Shown: piece after piece, positions 1 through 7,615 of the stretch | Layout: every line of letters starts with the position of its first letter | How positions within the stretch are numbered: position 1 is the stretch's first letter | NCBI RefSeq assembly: GCF_003569045.1 | Contig: NZ_BFCB01000002.1 | Span: 868,001 to 932,000, forward strand | Origin: Aggregatilinea lenta | GTDB taxonomy: Bacteria; Chloroflexota; Anaerolineae; Aggregatilineales; Aggregatilineaceae | Reading direction: 5' to 3' | Length of the DNA stretch: 64,000 bases | Made by a program: the position numbers and the translations under genes | The notes under the pieces: generated by a model | The model's input: only the letters and a program-made list of their open reading frames with translations | Told to the model about the DNA's origin: nothing | The model's database searches: none

Positions 1-372
1 GAGCCGTCCATCGCCTACACTGGCTTCTGGCTGACCGCCGACCCGTCCCACGTCACGCTCGGCGGCGATCTGGCGCAGGACCTGCGTAACTGGATCGGCA
101 TCGTCGCTCAGGAAAACGGCTGGGACGTGCCCACGCTGGAGATCGGCTCGGACTCGGTCGTGCTAACGCTGAGCATCCCACAGAAGACGCTGCCCGACGC
201 CGCCATCACCGTGCTCATGCAGGAAACCGCCGGGGCCGCCGCCGAGTATTACCCGGAGCTGGCGACGGCATCCGATCGGCTTTGGGCAGACGGTTACTAT
301 CTCATCACGCCGCCGCGCGAGCTGACCGACCGCGAGATGGCGCGCTTCGCCGCCTACCAGTACCAGCAGTAA
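1..372 (+). CDS. C-terminal part of a Y1 (IS200-like) transposase-fold protein, catalytic histidines lost
   Basis: Frame 1 is open from the first base to the TAA at 370-372, so the 5' end lies outside the window. The visible 123 residues follow the order of a Y1 (IS200/REP-type) transposase: a strand and helix (about 1-40), a strand where the HUH motif should sit, a helix ending in YYPEL, then the LWADGYYL segment and a final helix ending YQYQQ. In active Y1 enzymes the central strand carries His-hydrophobic-His; here it reads SDSVVL, so the metal-binding pair is absent. The usual nucleophile Tyr in the last helix is also not clearly conserved. I infer a domesticated or degenerate Y1 fold rather than a working transposase. 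The family call rests on pattern alone. Confidence 0.55.
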   Translation, partial: EPSIAYTGFWLTADPSHVTLGGDLAQDLRNWIGIVAQENGWDVPTLEIGSDSVVLTLSIPQKTLPDAAITVLMQETAGAAAEYYPELATASDRLWADGYYLITPPRELTDREMARFAAYQYQQ

Positions 373-410
373 ACATCCGCGCGGCCCGCAACAGACACAG
401 ACGCAAAGAC

Positions 411-437
411 AGCGCCCCGGTCATGAGCCGGGGCGCT
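411..437. terminator. Strong GC hairpin between convergent genes
   Basis: A ten-base perfect stem (AGCGCCCCGG paired with CCGGGGCGCT) lies 39 bases after the stop of the truncated Y1-fold gene and 62 bases past the stop of the minus-strand exported protein. No long T-run follows on either side, so it may be a bidirectional terminator or only a transcript-end hairpin. Confidence 0.5.
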
Positions 438-498
438 GCTGCGTTCTCCTCGCGATGTCAGGCGCGAGCAGGTCTTACATCAGTTCACTTACCGTCAC

Positions 499-1305
499 TT
501 AGTTGCTGACGACGTCGCTGGGCAGCGGCGCGTGGTTCCACAGGTCCTCGCCGTCCGTAGTCACGGAGGCTGCCGGGAGCCACAGCGTGCCGCAGTTCAC
601 CTGGATCTGGTAATACTCGTGCGCTTCGTCCTGGCCGAACACCCACACCGTCTTGCCCTGCTCCATGATCGTGGTCGGGTAAACACGGGCGTTCTCGTCA
701 GGGGCGTAGTAGAGCGGCGTGTCGGTGGCAATCGTGCCCATCACGGCGCCGGTCAGGTCCATCAGGTCGCAGCCGGGACGGGGCTGGACGGGCGAAGGCT
801 GCGAGCAGTCCGCGTACGGCACAGTCTTCTGGTCGAACATGTACGGGCCATCGGCCATTGCGACGGACGGGCCAAACGGTGCGCTGGGCGCGCTGTAGCT
901 GCCGAGCAGGTCCGCCCAGTACAGCGAGAAGACCACGTCCGTGCCGGTCGGCAGCGAACTGAAGTTTACGTAGTCCGAGAAGTCGCCGCCGAAATAGGGC
1001 ACGCTGGCGTTACGCTGGCCGAGGACCGCGCCCGTGAGCGGATCGGTCACGACGATATTCAGCGAGATATTCTCAGGCATGGCCGACGCCTTGCCGAGGC
1101 CAAAGATCTGGATCGGGCTGTACGCAACCGGATGATAGTTATCGGCCTGCACGGTGAAGTAGCCGCTTTCGCAGTGAGCGCTCACCTGCATGAAGTGAAC
1201 GTTGTTTTTCGCCGCCTTAGCGGGCAGAACGACGCTTGACGCAGCTAACAAAACCAGAACAATCGCCAAACCGAGCAGCTTGATACGTGAGATTTTCACC
1301 ACCAT
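499..1305 (-). CDS. Exported SH3-like-domain protein, paralogue of its upstream neighbour
   Basis: 268 residues. The N-terminus is a clear Sec signal peptide: basic MVVKISRIK, a hydrophobic stretch to about residue 30, then an Ala-x-Ala type cleavage site (AKAA). No lipobox Cys is seen. The central part is predicted beta-rich. The C-terminal 90 residues (from about CDLMDLTGAV) resemble a bacterial SH3-like wall- or ligand-binding module, with the pattern YYAPDENARVYPTTI...WVFGQDEAHEYYQIQ. The neighbouring 1525-2301 gene has the same architecture and a near-identical signal-peptide start (KISRIKL), so the two are tandem duplicates. A GGAGGGT Shine-Dalgarno precedes the ATG. Function is unknown; surface or envelope binding is inferred. 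Confidence 0.8.
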   Translation of the reverse strand: MVVKISRIKLLGLAIVLVLLAASSVVLPAKAAKNNVHFMQVSAHCESGYFTVQADNYHPVAYSPIQIFGLGKASAMPENISLNIVVTDPLTGAVLGQRNASVPYFGGDFSDYVNFSSLPTGTDVVFSLYWADLLGSYSAPSAPFGPSVAMADGPYMFDQKTVPYADCSQPSPVQPRPGCDLMDLTGAVMGTIATDTPLYYAPDENARVYPTTIMEQGKTVWVFGQDEAHEYYQIQVNCGTLWLPAASVTTDGEDLWNHAPLPSDVVSN

Positions 1306-1440
1306 GACCCTCCATACGGATAGTTGATTACTGTTTCGTCATTTGTACTAACTATATTTTCCCATAATTAAACTGTCATTAATTCCAAATTGATAATTTT
1401 AAATGTCCTCGAAAAAGCCGTAACTCACGCGAAGAATCAT

Positions 1441-1475
1441 CCGGCGGCGCTGAGAGGTAGCCTCAACGCCGCCGG
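1441..1475 (-). terminator. Hairpin downstream of the second exported SH3-like gene
   Basis: A nine-base perfect stem (CCGGCGGCG with CGCCGCCGG) with a further short stem in its loop lies about 50 bases beyond the stop of the 1525-2301 gene. It is not followed by a T-run, so it is only a possible terminator. Confidence 0.4.
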
Positions 1476-1524
1476 AGTTCAGCGGTTATCAGGTTGTGCG
1501 CTGCCGGGCTGTCCCGGCCAGCGG

Positions 1525-2301
1525 CTAATCGACGACGTTCGTCGGCAGCGGCCAGCCAAACCACGGATAGTTGAAGTTAGGCGTCATGGTATCGACCGGT
1601 ACCCACAGCGGGGTACAGCCCAACTGCACCTTGTAGTAGGCATGCGTGGCGTCCTGGCCGAAGACCCACAGCGTCGTGCCCTGGTCGATGGTGATGACCG
1701 GATAGGTCAGCGCGCTCTCGGACGGCGCGTAGTAGGCGTTCGTGCTGGCGATGAACCGCCCCACGACCGCCCCGGTGAGATCGACGAGATCGCAGCCGGG
1801 CGTCGGCAGACTCGGAAGCACAGGCTCCGTGCAGGGACTGAACGGAGCGACGAACGAATCGACGTAGCCAGCCCCCTGCGCATGGGCGCTCCCCACCCCG
1901 CTAAACGGATTCGAGAGCGCGCTGGTCAGCGGTGACGTGTTGTACAGGTAAAACGTCACGGATGTGCCGGTCGGCTCGGTCGAAAACGGAATGGTCCCTG
2001 GATGAGTGCTCGTGATCAGATAATCGAACGCGCCGGTATCCTGGCCCAGAAGCGTCTCCCCATCATACACCTGGATCAGGAACGTGCCAGGGATGCCTTG
2101 CCGGACCAGCATCGTAATCCGCGCACCGAGCGCCAACTGTTCGTAATGCACGACGTATGACCCCGACATACAGCTTGCGCTTGCGCTCGTTATCGTTAAT
2201 GAGTCGGGAATCTGCGCCTGTGCGGGTGGAATCAGGCTCGTGATCGCGATGACGGCCAGAACAAGAACGATCCCCACTAACTTTATCCGTGAAATCTTCA
2301 T
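1525..2301 (-). CDS. Exported SH3-like-domain protein (tandem paralogue)
   Basis: 258 residues with a Sec signal peptide (MKISRIKLVGIVLVL, cleavage near AQA at about residue 29). The mature protein has a beta-rich middle and a C-terminal module of about 85 residues starting at CDLVDLTGAV, with the YYAPSESALTYPVI...WVFGQDATHAYYKVQ pattern shared with the 499-1305 protein. Both end in a short Pro-rich tail with LP(S/T)(D/N)VV. Start choice is supported by AGGGAGG a few bases before the ATG. Same strand as its paralogue with 219 bases between, so they may be transcribed separately. Role unknown; I infer an extracytoplasmic binding protein. Confidence 0.8.
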   Translation of the reverse strand: MKISRIKLVGIVLVLAVIAITSLIPPAQAQIPDSLTITSASASCMSGSYVVHYEQLALGARITMLVRQGIPGTFLIQVYDGETLLGQDTGAFDYLITSTHPGTIPFSTEPTGTSVTFYLYNTSPLTSALSNPFSGVGSAHAQGAGYVDSFVAPFSPCTEPVLPSLPTPGCDLVDLTGAVVGRFIASTNAYYAPSESALTYPVITIDQGTTLWVFGQDATHAYYKVQLGCTPLWVPVDTMTPNFNYPWFGWPLPTNVVD

Positions 2302-2464
2302 GCCGTTTACCTCCCTAAGATTGATGAATTATCTGTTGACTAGAGGTGTACCGGACTGTAATTGAACATTCTTATCATCAATACCATCAGAACACAAGTC
2401 AGCCCTCACGAGCCAGTTGAAAAGTTACGTCGATTCGCGTTTGCCCTACCCCCTAACGCAAGCG

Positions 2465-2770
2465 GTACGGGTGGCGAACGCGACGCGGCGTTGTTTCGCA
2501 GGGCGGGTTCCTAACCCATAGCCATTAAGCTAACGGGGTACATGTGAGCGTTTCCCCTCGCGTCAAAGCAAAGCGTAAGTGTTGGTAACCGTAGGGGTAG
2601 AGCAAGCTCTACCCGTTTTCTCTTAACGGGCGGGGCAAGCCGCCCCTACGAAAGACCACGTTTCCCTCAGAAATGCTTAACTTAATGCGTATGGGTTTCT
2701 AGCCCGCCCGGTCGGGACAGGTCATGACCTGCCCCGACAGAGCCAATTCGCCAACAGTGTCGCAAGCGAA
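2465..2770. repeat. Foldback repeat, copy 1 (MITE-like palindromic element)
   Basis: About 300 bases that share both ends with 14596-14908: the left end contains GGCGAACGCGACGCG-CGTTGTTTCG and the right end CCAATTCGCCAACAG-GTCGC. The ends are imperfect inverted repeats of each other (CTG-TGGCGAA against its complement near 2752). The interior holds several GTAGGGG...CCCCTAC hairpins and the motif AAGTTAAGCAT/ATGCTTAACTT. The interior block at about 2585-2700 is in the opposite orientation to the corresponding block of copy 2. No protein is encoded. It also explains the gene-free stretch 2302-2800. Confidence 0.75.
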
Positions 2771-2807
2771 GGAAGGTGCCGGGGGATGCAGGTTTCCGTA
2801 CCCACTT

Positions 2808-2846
2808 AAAAAGCGGGTAACGAGGAGAACTGCTCCCGTTACCCGC
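2808..2846 (-). terminator. Rho-independent terminator of the 2876-4132 gene
   Basis: On the minus strand, a stem GCGGGTAACGGGAG...CTCCTCGTTACCCGC is followed directly by TTTTT (2808-2812). The stem is 14 pairs with one bulged base. It lies 30 bases past the stop codon at 2876. Confidence 0.9.
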
Positions 2847-2875
2847 GCACAACAGGCTTTTTTGCAGGGAATCGA

Positions 2876-4132
2876 TTACGGTGTCGGCGTCCAGGTGGGC
2901 GTCCAGGTCCAGGTGGCCGTCAGGGTCCAGGTCGGCGTCCAGGTCCAGGTGGCCGTCAGGGTCTCGGTGGGCGTCCAGGTCCAGGTCGCGGACCAGCTCG
3001 GCGTGATGGTCGGCGTCCAGGTCGCCGTGGCGCTGGTGTCCGTAGTGGGCGTCGCCGTCACGGTCGTGGTGGTGTCGGTCGTGGGGGACCCCGTTTCCGC
3101 ACCTGAGGCGGACGGGACAGCGGTCGGCGGCGCGGGCGGCGCGTCGGCCACCGGCACGGCGGAGCAGTCGCCGGAGGTCTGGACCGTCGCCAGGCCAGAG
3201 GCCACCCAACCGGGCGCGCCATCAAACGTCACCTGCCACCAGCTCGTATCCGCCGTCCGCCCCGTTACCGGCAGCGTCGATCCCGGCGCAGCGATACCGC
3301 GAATCGTGTGGAACATAGATGGCCCGGTGCGCACGTTCACGCCTCCGGCAAAGTTCACCGCGCACGCCCCGCTCGACGATCCGGGCGTCTGGTTCGGCAC
3401 GCCGCCGGGCGGCACGATGCCATTCGTCACGTCCCAGGTAATCATGAGCTGCTGTGGCGCAACGCCGGGGTCCAGGGACAGAACAAACACGGTCGGAACC
3501 GGCAGCACGATCGCCAACTGGTTCAGCATGCCCGCCTCCACCGACAGCGCAGTCGTGCCCTGCCCCGAATTGACCAGCCTCAGCGCGGGCAAGCTCGCCG
3601 GAGCCGCCGGATCTTCCGTCACGGGGACGATCGCCAGATAGGTAGACGGCACGCCGTCCGGCGGGGTGAGGCTGAAGTGCAGCGCCCCCGCACCCAGATC
3701 CACCACGGTGTCGCCCAGCGCCAGGGGCGTCGGCTCGACCGGGCTGCCGTTTAGCAGAATCAACAGATCCCCCGCGCCCGACGACTGGATCACCAGTTGG
3801 TAGACGCCGCCCGCCGCCAGCGCGTCGAACGACGCGGAGATGTTGCCATCAGGGCCGGGCGGCAGCAGCGTGGCAGTCTGCTGCGGGTCGATCAGCACGG
3901 CGGAAAAGCTGAAGTCCGTCAGGTGCGCGACGGTCAGCGCCAGGCTGTCACCGGCCTGGGCCGAAAAGGTCCGCGTCAGTGACTGCCCGGCTGTCAGGCT
4001 GATGATGACCGGCTCGTTGTAAGGAAGCGTGCCATCTCCCTGGGCGCGTACCGTCCAGGGCTGCGCTCCTACGGCAGCAACAGCCAGCACCACGACAAAG
4101 GTAAGCGTGAGTAGAAAACGGATGCGCGTCAT
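2876..4132 (-). CDS. Exported SH3b-domain protein with WTPT-repeat tail
   Basis: 418 residues. Signal peptide at 1-29 (MTRIRFLLTLTFVVVLAVAAVGAQ). Residues about 35-240 form two beta-rich modules (TRTFSAQAGDSLALTV, GDLLILLNGSPVEPTPLALGDTVVDLG) of the kind found in bacterial pre-peptidase-like domains. Residues about 258-320 are a bacterial SH3 domain (FAGGVNVRTGPSMFHTIRGI...WWQVTFDGAPGWVASGLATV). The remaining 95 residues are Thr/Pro/Trp-rich repeats (WTPTxTxTATWT), encoded by a 36-bp tandem DNA repeat. It is a close paralogue of the 4331-5557 protein; the tail is the main difference. The tail may span or bind the envelope or carry glycans (inferred). It has its own promoter-proximal box and terminator, so it is probably monocistronic. 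Confidence 0.85.
   Translation of the reverse strand: MTRIRFLLTLTFVVVLAVAAVGAQPWTVRAQGDGTLPYNEPVIISLTAGQSLTRTFSAQAGDSLALTVAHLTDFSFSAVLIDPQQTATLLPPGPDGNISASFDALAAGGVYQLVIQSSGAGDLLILLNGSPVEPTPLALGDTVVDLGAGALHFSLTPPDGVPSTYLAIVPVTEDPAAPASLPALRLVNSGQGTTALSVEAGMLNQLAIVLPVPTVFVLSLDPGVAPQQLMITWDVTNGIVPPGGVPNQTPGSSSGACAVNFAGGVNVRTGPSMFHTIRGIAAPGSTLPVTGRTADTSWWQVTFDGAPGWVASGLATVQTSGDCSAVPVADAPPAPPTAVPSASGAETGSPTTDTTTTVTATPTTDTSATATWTPTITPSWSATWTWTPTETLTATWTWTPTWTLTATWTWTPTWTPTP
2879..3012. repeat. 36-bp in-frame tandem repeat encoding the WTPT tail
   Basis: The block AGGTCCAGGTGGCCGTCAGG starts at 2905 and again at 2941, exactly 36 bases (12 codons) apart, with degenerate units on either side. On the minus strand it encodes Trp-Thr-Pro-Thr based units. 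Such repeats expand and contract by slippage, so tail length may vary between strains. Confidence 0.8.
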
Positions 4133-4182
4133 ATGGTCGTCTCTGTTCCCTTCGATTCCAAGTTAAACAAGATCATTATGCA

Positions 4183-4203
4183 TTTTATTAGGATAAGGGT
4201 TAA
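4183..4203 (-). promoter_or_regulatory. 21-base box shared by two exported-protein genes
   Basis: These 21 bases are identical to 5608-5628. Each copy lies 50 bases upstream of the ATG of a paralogous exported-protein gene. The flanking sequence diverges. It is probably a promoter or activator site kept after duplication; on the minus strand a TTGCTT (this copy) or TTGATT (other copy) sits just upstream. Confidence 0.55.
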
Positions 4204-4251
4204 TCGCTATAAAAAGCAATTCCCATCTTTTCCAGAGTGGTACACGAACAC

Positions 4252-4286
4252 AAAAAACGCCGCGCTCCCTTGTCTGGAAGCGCGGC
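4252..4286 (-). terminator. Rho-independent terminator of the 4331-5557 gene
   Basis: Minus strand: GCCGCGCTTCC, a six-base loop, GGGAGCGCGGC, then GTTTTTT. It sits 45 bases beyond the stop codon at 4331 and just upstream of the regulatory box of the next gene. Confidence 0.9.
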
Positions 4287-4330
4287 ACATGACTAAACGA
4301 TGGAGTGTGGTGCGGTGAGTTCAGGCGGCG

Positions 4331-5557
4331 CTATGGCCCCAGCGTGACCGGCACGAAGGTGACGATCAGTGGCGTGATCGCGATAAAGGTGACCGGAACG
4401 AACGTCACGGCCAGGGTCGGTCCCGTCGTCCAGGTCGCGCTCGGCGTGTAGGTGACCGTGGGCGTGGCGGATACGGTCGCGGTCGGCGTGTCCGGCGCGG
4501 GGGTGAAGGACGGCAGCGGCGTCAGGGTCGGCACGTTGGTCGGCGGCAGCGGCGGCGCGGGAGCCACCGGCACCAGCGAGCAGTTGCCCGACGGCTGGAC
4601 CGTCGCCAGACCTGCCGAAACCCAACCCGCCAGCCCGGCATAGTTCACCTGCCACCAACTGTTGTCCCCATTGCGGCCCGTCACCGGCAGCACCATGCCC
4701 GCCGACGCGACGCCGAGGATCGAGTACGCGGTGCTCGGCCCCTGGCGGACGTTCACCCCGCTCGCAAAGGTAATCTGGCACGGCCCCGTCACGTCGATCG
4801 TGGCGGTCGGGGTCGTCGCGTCGCCGGGCGGCACGACGCCATTCGTCACGTCCCAGGTGATCACCACCTGCTGCGGCACAGGGCCGGGGTCCAGGGACAG
4901 GTAAAAGACGGTGGGAACCGGCAGCGTCAGCGAAAGCTGGCCCAGCGCCAACGGCTCCAGCGAGAGCACGGTCGTGCCCTGCCCCGAATCGATCAGACTC
5001 AAGGACGGTAGTTTGAGCGAGGACGCCGGATCTTCTGCCAGGGTGGCAATCGACAGGAACGTCGATGGTACGCCCTCCGGAGGCGTCAGGCTGAAGCGCA
5101 GCGGCTCCGTGCCCAGATCGACGACGGTTTCACCCAGCGTCAGGGCCACCGGCTCGACCGGGCTGCCGTTCAGCAGAATCAGCAAATCCCCCGCACCCGA
5201 TGCCTGGATGACCAGTTGGTACACGCCTCCCTGCGGAATGGACTCAAACGTCTGGGCAATGTTGCCGTCGGGACCGGCAATCAGCAGCGAGGCGTTTTGC
5301 TGCGGATCGATCAGGACGGCGGAAAATCCGAAGTCGGCCAGGCGCGACAGCGTGAGCGCGAAGCTGTCCCCGGCAAAGGCCGAGAACGTCCGCGTGACCG
5401 CTTGCCCCGCCGTCAGGGGCACGATGACCGGCTCGTTATACGGAAGGGTGGTGTCGTCTCCCTGGGCATGCGCCGTCCAGGGCCGTGAACCCGCCGCAGC
5501 GGCGGCAGTCAGCGCCACTACAAGCGTGAGAACGAGGAAAAAGCGGATGCGTGTCAT
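4331..5557 (-). CDS. Exported SH3b-domain protein (paralogue, Thr/Pro linker)
   Basis: 408 residues. Signal peptide 1-31 (MTRIRFFLVLTLVVALTAAAAAG). The same modules as the 2876-4132 protein follow in order: two beta-rich modules (about 37-245), then an SH3b domain (about 262-325, ITFASGVNVRQGPSTAYSILGVA...WWQVNYAGLAGWVSAGLATV). The C-terminal 75 residues are Thr/Pro-rich but end in VTFVPVT-type hydrophobic repeats rather than WTPT units. A GGAGGAGA Shine-Dalgarno lies upstream of the ATG. The pair arose by tandem duplication that included the upstream 21-base box. Role is unknown; envelope or surface location is inferred from the signal peptide and SH3b module. Confidence 0.85.
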   Translation of the reverse strand: MTRIRFFLVLTLVVALTAAAAAGSRPWTAHAQGDDTTLPYNEPVIVPLTAGQAVTRTFSAFAGDSFALTLSRLADFGFSAVLIDPQQNASLLIAGPDGNIAQTFESIPQGGVYQLVIQASGAGDLLILLNGSPVEPVALTLGETVVDLGTEPLRFSLTPPEGVPSTFLSIATLAEDPASSLKLPSLSLIDSGQGTTVLSLEPLALGQLSLTLPVPTVFYLSLDPGPVPQQVVITWDVTNGVVPPGDATTPTATIDVTGPCQITFASGVNVRQGPSTAYSILGVASAGMVLPVTGRNGDNSWWQVNYAGLAGWVSAGLATVQPSGNCSLVPVAPAPPLPPTNVPTLTPLPSFTPAPDTPTATVSATPTVTYTPSATWTTGPTLAVTFVPVTFIAITPLIVTFVPVTLGP

Positions 5558-5607
5558 ACGGTTGTCTCTGTCTCCTCCATTTCTAAATTAAAGAAGAAAC
5601 AAACCCG

Positions 5608-5628
5608 TTTTATTAGGATAAGGGTTAA
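5608..5628 (-). promoter_or_regulatory. Second copy of the 21-base upstream box
   Basis: Identical over 21 bases to 4183-4203 and the same distance from its start codon (ATG at 5557). The rest of the gap up to 5917 holds a partial family-B hairpin repeat and no gene. Confidence 0.55.
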
Positions 5629-5800
5629 GGACAATAAAAATCAACCCGTCTCTTGTACCAGGCATGTAAAAAATCAGGCGAAACGAACACGCCGCCCCAT
5701 CCCAACAGGAGCGGCGCGGCGTGGTATGGCGTTCGAGCATATTGTGCGCCTTCTCGCGCGGAACGGTCAAACGGCGCTCTGTCAACAGCACTTCCCCGCC

Positions 5801-5832
5801 CCCTCTCCAATCGGATTGGAGAGGGGGGAGAC
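5801..5832. repeat. Family-B hairpin repeat (partial)
   Basis: CCCTCTCCAA-TCGG-TTGGAGAGGG palindrome. It has the stem of the dispersed family-B element but not the usual CCGGGGGTGAGG right flank; the sequence continues GGGGAGACGAGCG. Confidence 0.75.
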
Positions 5833-5917
5833 GAGCGTCAGGGAGTGGGGATTAGGTTTCTTTTTCCGCGCTTCTGGTCGCTCAAAAAAAGTGCATAACA
5901 CGCCCTGAGGCGGAAGG

Positions 5918-7390
5918 TCAGTTCAGACGTGTGACGCTGCCGGTGATGACCCACTGCACGTAGGTATTCGCCCCCGCTACTGCCGTGATGGTCACCGAAC
6001 CGGTGTTGCTGTCAAAGTTGACTTCGCGGTCCAGAATCGTCTGCCCGCAGCTGTAGGTGCTGCCGGAGACGAAGAACTGTACATTCCCAGTACCGGTCCC
6101 GAAGCAGCTTGCCGCGAGCACCAGCCGGGCGCGCCCACCGGGAAGCGCCACGCTCGAATTCAAGCCGGAGACGCCGTACCCCACGCGATCTTCCGTGTCG
6201 CCATCGGGATAAGAGACGAAGTCTGTGATCGAAGCAGTGGTATCCAGTGCAATGGTGAGCGCGTAGTTCGAGTCCGCCGGGGCCACCGGGGGCGGCGGCG
6301 GTGTTGTCGGCGTGTAGCTCGGCGTATAGGTGTGCGTCGGTGCGACGGTCGTGGGTGTGTAGCTCGGCGTATAAGTCGGCGCGACGTCGTCCGCTGCCAT
6401 CGTCGGCGTGTAGGTGTAGGTTGGCGTATAGGTGTAGAGCGGCGGCGTGTACGTATAGGACGGCGTATAAGTGTAGGTCGGGGTACGTGTCGGCCCGGTC
6501 GGCGTATAGGTCGGGGTTGGCGGCGTGCCCGAAACCGTCGGCGTTGGGGTGTAGGTGTACACCGGCGTACCGCTGCTGGAGCTGCTCGAGCTGTCGCCGG
6601 AGCTGCTCGAGCTGTCGCCCGAACTGCTGCTCGACGAGGAGGAGCTGTCCGGCGTGGATTCGACCACCACGTCCGGGATCGGGTTCCAGTTCACGGTGAC
6701 TTGCATTGGCTGGTCGCCGGGCAGGATCACCAGCACGAACGACTGCCCCGGCGGCAGGATTGACGCAAGCCGTGGCACACGCCCGCCCACGGACGAAAAG
6801 ATCGTTTCGCCGGTCTGCTCGTCCACCACCATGACGGCGGGCAGGTTCAGCGGTGCGAGCAGATCGTAGGGCAGCGTGTCGATGATCAGCTCGGTCGGGT
6901 CGGTCAGGTCCGGCGGCAGGACCAGCGCGTACTGGCGCTCGGCGTCCGTCAGATCGACGATCGTCTGCCCGAAGTTCAGCGGATCGGGCGTGGTGGACTG
7001 CATACTGAGCTGTACCAGCATGTCCCCGCTGGCGTTGCCCTGGACCAGCAGCGTATACACCCCGGCGGGCACGCCGTTGCCACTGTCGTAGGCCACGTTG
7101 CCGTCCGCGCCGGGCGTAAGCGGAAGCGTGGCGCTATCCGGTGCAAGCAGCACCGCCGTAAACGGATAGTCGGTCAGGCGCGTCAGAGACAACGTGAACC
7201 CGGTCCCTGCCGCGACGTCGAAGGTGCGCGTCACGGCCTGGCCCGGTTCCAGGTGAATGATCTGCGGCGTGTCCGGGATGAGGGGCGCGTCGTCGCCCTG
7301 GGCGAGGGCCGGTTGGCTGCCGGGTACGGTGGATTGAACCAGAACAAGGATTAATGACAAGACGAGGAAAGCACGGGCAATACTCTTCAT
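5918..7390 (-). CDS. Exported surface protein with Ser-rich and YTPT-repeat linker
   Basis: 490 residues. Signal peptide 1-31 ends near ALAQG. Residues about 35-240 repeat the beta-rich module plan of the two SH3b paralogues (HLEPGQAVTRTFDVAAGTGFTLSLTRLTDYPF). Residues about 247-275 are almost pure Ser with Gly-Asp breaks (SSSSSSSGDSSSSSGDSSSS). Residues about 276-370 are Tyr-Thr-Pro repeats (PTYTYTPT). The last 115 residues form a separate domain (ADSNYALTIALDTTASITDFVSYPDGD...) with two Cys about 20 residues apart. The linker resembles wall-spanning or glycosylated stalks. AAGGAG lies 10 bases before the ATG, and a good promoter sits 75 bases upstream. No catalytic motif is seen; an adhesive or structural role is a guess. 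Confidence 0.85.
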   Translation of the reverse strand: MKSIARAFLVLSLILVLVQSTVPGSQPALAQGDDAPLIPDTPQIIHLEPGQAVTRTFDVAAGTGFTLSLTRLTDYPFTAVLLAPDSATLPLTPGADGNVAYDSGNGVPAGVYTLLVQGNASGDMLVQLSMQSTTPDPLNFGQTIVDLTDAERQYALVLPPDLTDPTELIIDTLPYDLLAPLNLPAVMVVDEQTGETIFSSVGGRVPRLASILPPGQSFVLVILPGDQPMQVTVNWNPIPDVVVESTPDSSSSSSSSSGDSSSSSGDSSSSSSSGTPVYTYTPTPTVSGTPPTPTYTPTGPTRTPTYTYTPSYTYTPPLYTYTPTYTYTPTMAADDVAPTYTPSYTPTTVAPTHTYTPSYTPTTPPPPPVAPADSNYALTIALDTTASITDFVSYPDGDTEDRVGYGVSGLNSSVALPGGRARLVLAASCFGTGTGNVQFFVSGSTYSCGQTILDREVNFDSNTGSVTITAVAGANTYVQWVITGSVTRLN

Positions 7391-7463
7391 GATGCAATGG
7401 CTCCTTGCACAACAGGGGCCCCCGGCGTACCCCTCTCAGCTACCGCGCCGGGTATGTTCCAAC

Positions 7464-7493
7464 AGTATAGGTGTTAATTAATATTACGGTCAA
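7464..7493 (-). promoter_or_regulatory. Sigma-70-type promoter for the Ser/YTPT surface protein
   Basis: Minus strand TTGACC, 18-base AT-rich spacer, TATACT. The -10 lies about 75 bases before the ATG at 7390. One of the best canonical promoters in the window. Confidence 0.75.
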
Positions 7494-7567
7494 TAAAATA
7501 ATTGTAAATGAATAAATTCACGTGCAAAACAGACTGGGCGGGCATCGCCGCGCCGCCGTCGAGGTGG

Positions 7568-7573
7568 TATACT
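7568..7573 (+). promoter_or_regulatory. Candidate -10 box of polA
   Basis: TATACT 43 bases before the polA ATG. The -35 position at 7545-7550 reads TCGCCG, which is weak, so only the -10 is claimed. Confidence 0.45.
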
Positions 7574-7615
7574 CTACGCACATCCGTTCAACTTCTGCGG
7601 AAAAGGATCGTGCCC

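Noticed and set aside
2879-3012. CRISPR-like array
   Set aside because: The 36-base periodicity is an in-frame coding repeat with no unique spacers.
3308-3754. Plus-strand frames across the exported-protein genes
   Set aside because: Low-complexity His/Arg-rich shadows of minus-strand genes with signal peptides and SH3b domains.
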